NCBI GenBank assembly: GCA_023392285.1
Contig: JAEVZK010000124.1
Coordinates: forward strand, 1-5,478
Length of the DNA stretch: 5,478 nt
Direction of reading: 5' to 3'
Source: Armatimonadota bacterium
Lineage (GTDB): Bacteria; Armatimonadota; Fimbriimonadia; Fimbriimonadales; Fimbriimonadaceae
The notes beneath the pieces were generated by a model, which saw only the letters and a list, made by a program, of their open reading frames with translations, had not been told where the DNA came from and ran no database searches. Below, one piece after another: positions 4,889 to 5,478 of this stretch (its first letter is position 1; each line of letters opens with the position of its first letter). A program made the translations under genes and the position numbers.

Positions 4889-5478
4889 GCGTGCAAATTG
4901 ATGCCGTGGGGCGAGTATGTCTCGCTCCACGGCATTGTTTTTGCGTGACCATCTGCGAATGTGTAGTTGGCAAGTTCGTTGTGGCGGCGGGTGGCGATCG
5001 CTCCATCAAGAGTTGCCATGTCGTTTTCGGGGGCTTGCGCGTTTGCCGCATCCCACCATGGACGATACGTGTCGTCACAATAGGGAGGCGTTCCATCCAC
5101 TTCGCCGCTTCGCCTTTCTCCGAAAATGATGGTGCTGCTTGGCTTGGACAGGGCGCTCCCCGAAAGACCAAATATGAAGTAGCCGTTGACAACGTAAGAA
5201 GTTGTCGCTGGAGCGTCGGGATTGACCGTCTCGCAGGCCCTGCCGAATGGATCTTGATCCGAATTGCAGGCATAAACCTTCTGATTGCTCAAGTTGTTCG
5301 AACTTATTGGGGTTCTCGCTCCGGTGTAAGGAAAGATGAGCACAAAAATGGACTCGTATTGCGGTTCCTCAAGTGATCCGTCGGCGTCGTCGATCTCAGG
5401 ATGAGCGCTCGTCTGCTTCGTCTGCGGATACCGGTCGTCGAAATCGCCCAAGTATAGATTCACTGCCGTGCCAATTTT
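4873..5478 (-). CDS. Second pseudopilin-like protein, N-terminus beyond window
   Basis: The reading frame is open to the right window edge, giving 201 residues; the GTG at 5461-5463 is an internal Val codon, not a start. The visible part begins KIGTAVNLYLGDFDDRYP, the same post-helix block as KQIGIGLYLYLQDSDDSLP in the neighbouring pseudopilin, so about 50 N-terminal residues with the prepilin signal and hydrophobic helix should lie outside. Further shared features are IFVLIFPYTG, KVYACNSDQD (67-76, like IFKCPDD in the neighbour), SYVVNGYF, SSTIIFGE and the C-terminal RRHNELANYTFADGHAK block, here with the usual ADGH (175-178). It is therefore a paralogue of the 4116-4868 gene, probably also exported and anchored by its N-terminal helix. 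Its stop is 4 bp from that of the neighbour, tail to tail. No sign of decay in the visible part. Function beyond pseudopilin-like is not determinable. Confidence 0.88.
   Translation of the reverse strand, partial: KIGTAVNLYLGDFDDRYPQTKQTSAHPEIDDADGSLEEPQYESIFVLIFPYTGARTPISSNNLSNQKVYACNSDQDPFGRACETVNPDAPATTSYVVNGYFIFGLSGSALSKPSSTIIFGERRSGEVDGTPPYCDDTYRPWWDAANAQAPENDMATLDGAIATRRHNELANYTFADGHAKTMPWSETYSPHGINLHAVNQP

Noticed and set aside
4299..5273. Long 324-codon minus-strand open frame
   Set aside because: It covers most of one pseudopilin and part of the other in a different frame, has an Arg/Pro/Ser-rich composition without domains, and both real genes have clear family motifs.
4750..5376. 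208-codon plus-strand open frame
   Set aside because: It is antisense to the second pseudopilin and overlaps the end of the first; the translated composition (many R, G, V) shows no family signal.

Overview
The window most resembles the chromosome of an environmental, diderm-type bacterium. My best guess is Armatimonadota (Fimbriimonas-like). The basis is the pseudopilin at 4116-4868, whose N-terminal segment runs from GFTLIELLVV through AAILFPVFAQAK; that 'FPVFAQA' continuation, in multi-copy pseudopilins with a C-terminal H...ADGH-type motif, is something I associate with that phylum. This is recalled family knowledge, not a search result. Non-ATG starts (GTG, GTG, TTG, TTG) and promoter-like -10 boxes lying directly on start codons fit such a lineage but do not prove it.

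Left part (1-3187): a histidine-utilisation (hut) locus. It begins with the C-terminal part of urocanase (hutU, + strand) and ends with hutG (formimidoylglutamase, arginase fold) and hutI (imidazolonepropionase), which overlap as GTGA and are probably translationally coupled. HutU makes imidazolone propionate from urocanate, HutI opens the ring to N-formimino-L-glutamate, and HutG releases L-glutamate and formamide. Histidine ammonia-lyase (hutH) is not in the window. Between hutU and hutG-hutI sits an opposing, unrelated-looking gene (383-979, - strand). It encodes a predicted C-terminally anchored membrane protein with what look like two small beta-barrel (SH3/Tudor-like) repeats. Its stop codon and that of hutU share the palindrome CTAG, and its start faces hutG across a 70-bp divergent promoter region with mirror-image ATTCTAT/ATAGAAT boxes.

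Middle (3188-4115): a 162-bp intergenic region with two inverted repeats, then a 60-residue four-cysteine zinc-ribbon protein (TTG start) and a 163-residue amidase_2-family N-acetylmuramoyl-L-alanine amidase (TTG start, no signal peptide). They are separated by 31 bp containing a small hairpin directly before the amidase Shine-Dalgarno sequence. They may be cotranscribed.

Right part (4116-5478): two type II secretion/type IV pilin-like pseudopilin genes of the same broad family in convergent orientation, with stop codons only 4 bp apart and a shared stem-loop over both stops. The second is cut by the window edge and lacks its N-terminus here.

I see no tRNA, rRNA, CRISPR array, insertion sequence or clear intrinsic terminator with a T-tract. 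There is no gene-free stretch longer than 300 bases. Nothing here is plainly a new system. The most unusual items are the tail-anchored double-barrel protein, the mirrored divergent promoter and the convergent pseudopilin pair.
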